From NCBI GenBank assembly GCA_009760885.1, contig CM019704.1:15672929-15736928 (forward strand): a stretch of 64,000 nt of DNA, in the 5' to 3' direction. The position numbers and the translations under genes were made by a program. Origin of the DNA: Achatina immaculata. Its lineage: Eukaryota; Mollusca; Gastropoda; Stylommatophora; Achatinidae. Of this stretch, positions 63,471 to 64,000 are shown piece by piece (position 1 is the first letter of the stretch; each line of letters starts with the position of its first letter). The notes beneath the pieces are model-generated. The model ran no database searches. It was given only the letters and a program-made list of their open reading frames with translations, and was not told the DNA's origin.

Positions 63471-64000
63471 TATGTTTGGATTTGGCGAGCGGGGATATGG
63501 TCTTATATACACGTTCTGTGCTAAATCACTTTACTTTACTGTGTATTAGGATTTGGTATAAGTGTCCAACCTGAGAACTGTGGTGTGTGTGTGTAGATTA
63601 GTGTGAACCATGTAGAAGATGTCAACTATTCAAGGCCATGTGCTAGTAGGTTGTCCAGGAGAATGTGTCAGCTAAAGTTAAATAAAACCTCAAAACGAAC
63701 TGCCGGGGGCCGGCACGGTGACTAATGGTCACTGAAGAAACATGGCGGCTTCCTGGCTGGAATGTGTGTGTAACGGAAATACGCCGAAGTCCTTTAATGT
63801 AAATTCGTTTTAGTGTATTTGCATCTGTCTATCTCGTTAACGCTTGTATGTGGTGCAATTAAACAAACGAAAAGATCTAGGAGTGACAGCTTACCACATA
63901 TTAATATCTGTGTGGAGCTAACTATTATATCATCAAGACAAGATACGACCTTGGGCTGACGGCGATGACTTACCGTGTTCCCGCTCATGTATGTTATAAC
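63471..64000. other. No gene seen
   Basis: Unique-looking sequence to the window end. An acatggcggc motif near 63740 resembles a YY1-type site but stands alone. Confidence 0.4.

Noticed and set aside
63320..63760. Host promoter with YY1-like atggcgg motifs (about 63332 and 63739)
   Set aside because: Part of the interval resembles an S3 SINE, no ORF or splice-like structure follows, and single motifs of this kind also occur at 2341 and 49005.

Overview
This is metazoan nuclear DNA made almost entirely of transposable elements, their broken remains and tandem repeats. No convincing host protein-coding gene is visible. The evidence is RTE-like, CR1-like and RNase-H-bearing non-LTR retrotransposons, DD34D mariners, a DD34E Tc1 element, hAT-type termini, tRNA-headed SINEs, dozens of minisatellites and a eukaryotic 18S rRNA fragment. 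The 18S fragment carries a spelling that I associate with molluscs and the element mix resembles mollusc genomes, so a gastropod-like lophotrochozoan is my best guess, held loosely.

Layout. 1-7.9 kb: minisatellites, an internally deleted mariner (3480-4425), antisense 3' ends of two LINE families, a SINE, and a decayed LINE tail. 7.9-12.5 kb: an exact 1,912-bp tandem duplication (7884-11707) that copied part of a mariner, leaving one truncated and one complete element, then a 284-bp mariner MITE. 12.5-24.8 kb: minisatellites, SINEs, foldback repeats, an RNase H domain remnant and LINE tails. 24.8-30.4 kb: the best-preserved block, a nested pair of antisense RTE-like LINEs. LINE-C (24826-30431) has a 13-bp target-site duplication, and LINE-B (25256-27980, 867-codon open frame) lies inside it with an 11-bp one. 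30.6-33.1 kb: minisatellites. 33.1-36.2 kb: a CR1-like LINE split by a 1.36-kb noncoding retroposon (here called element E) with a 12-bp target-site duplication. 37-40 kb: minisatellites, a SINE foldback and TA repeats. 40.06-43.38 kb: a complete-length but mutated LINE (LINE-D) with a 13-bp target-site duplication. 43.7-44.7 kb: a dead Tc1-like transposase. 45-50.4 kb: SINEs and LINE scraps. 50.9-52.3 kb: a 24-bp satellite. 53.08-54.81 kb: a chimeric retrocopy. 55-58.2 kb: two more minisatellites. 58.2-64 kb: SINE, hAT MITE, LINE-B and CR1 tails, microsatellites.

The most unusual object is the 53.08-54.81 kb chimera. A 5' rDNA segment (putative 5' external transcribed spacer plus the first 170 nt of 18S) is fused in sense orientation to a 5'-truncated copy of element E, and the whole is flanked by an imperfect 13-bp direct repeat. 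The fusion point falls inside the 3' arm of a hairpin that the longer E copy at 33.8 kb carries. This suggests a template switch during target-primed reverse transcription, or alternatively a read-through transcript from an E copy sitting in rDNA.

The elements do not form a pathway. They record successive insertions: CR1 then E; LINE-C then LINE-B; mariner then segmental duplication. Several minisatellites appear to have grown from transposon ends. All assignments come from reading the sequence and from knowledge of the families; no database search was run.
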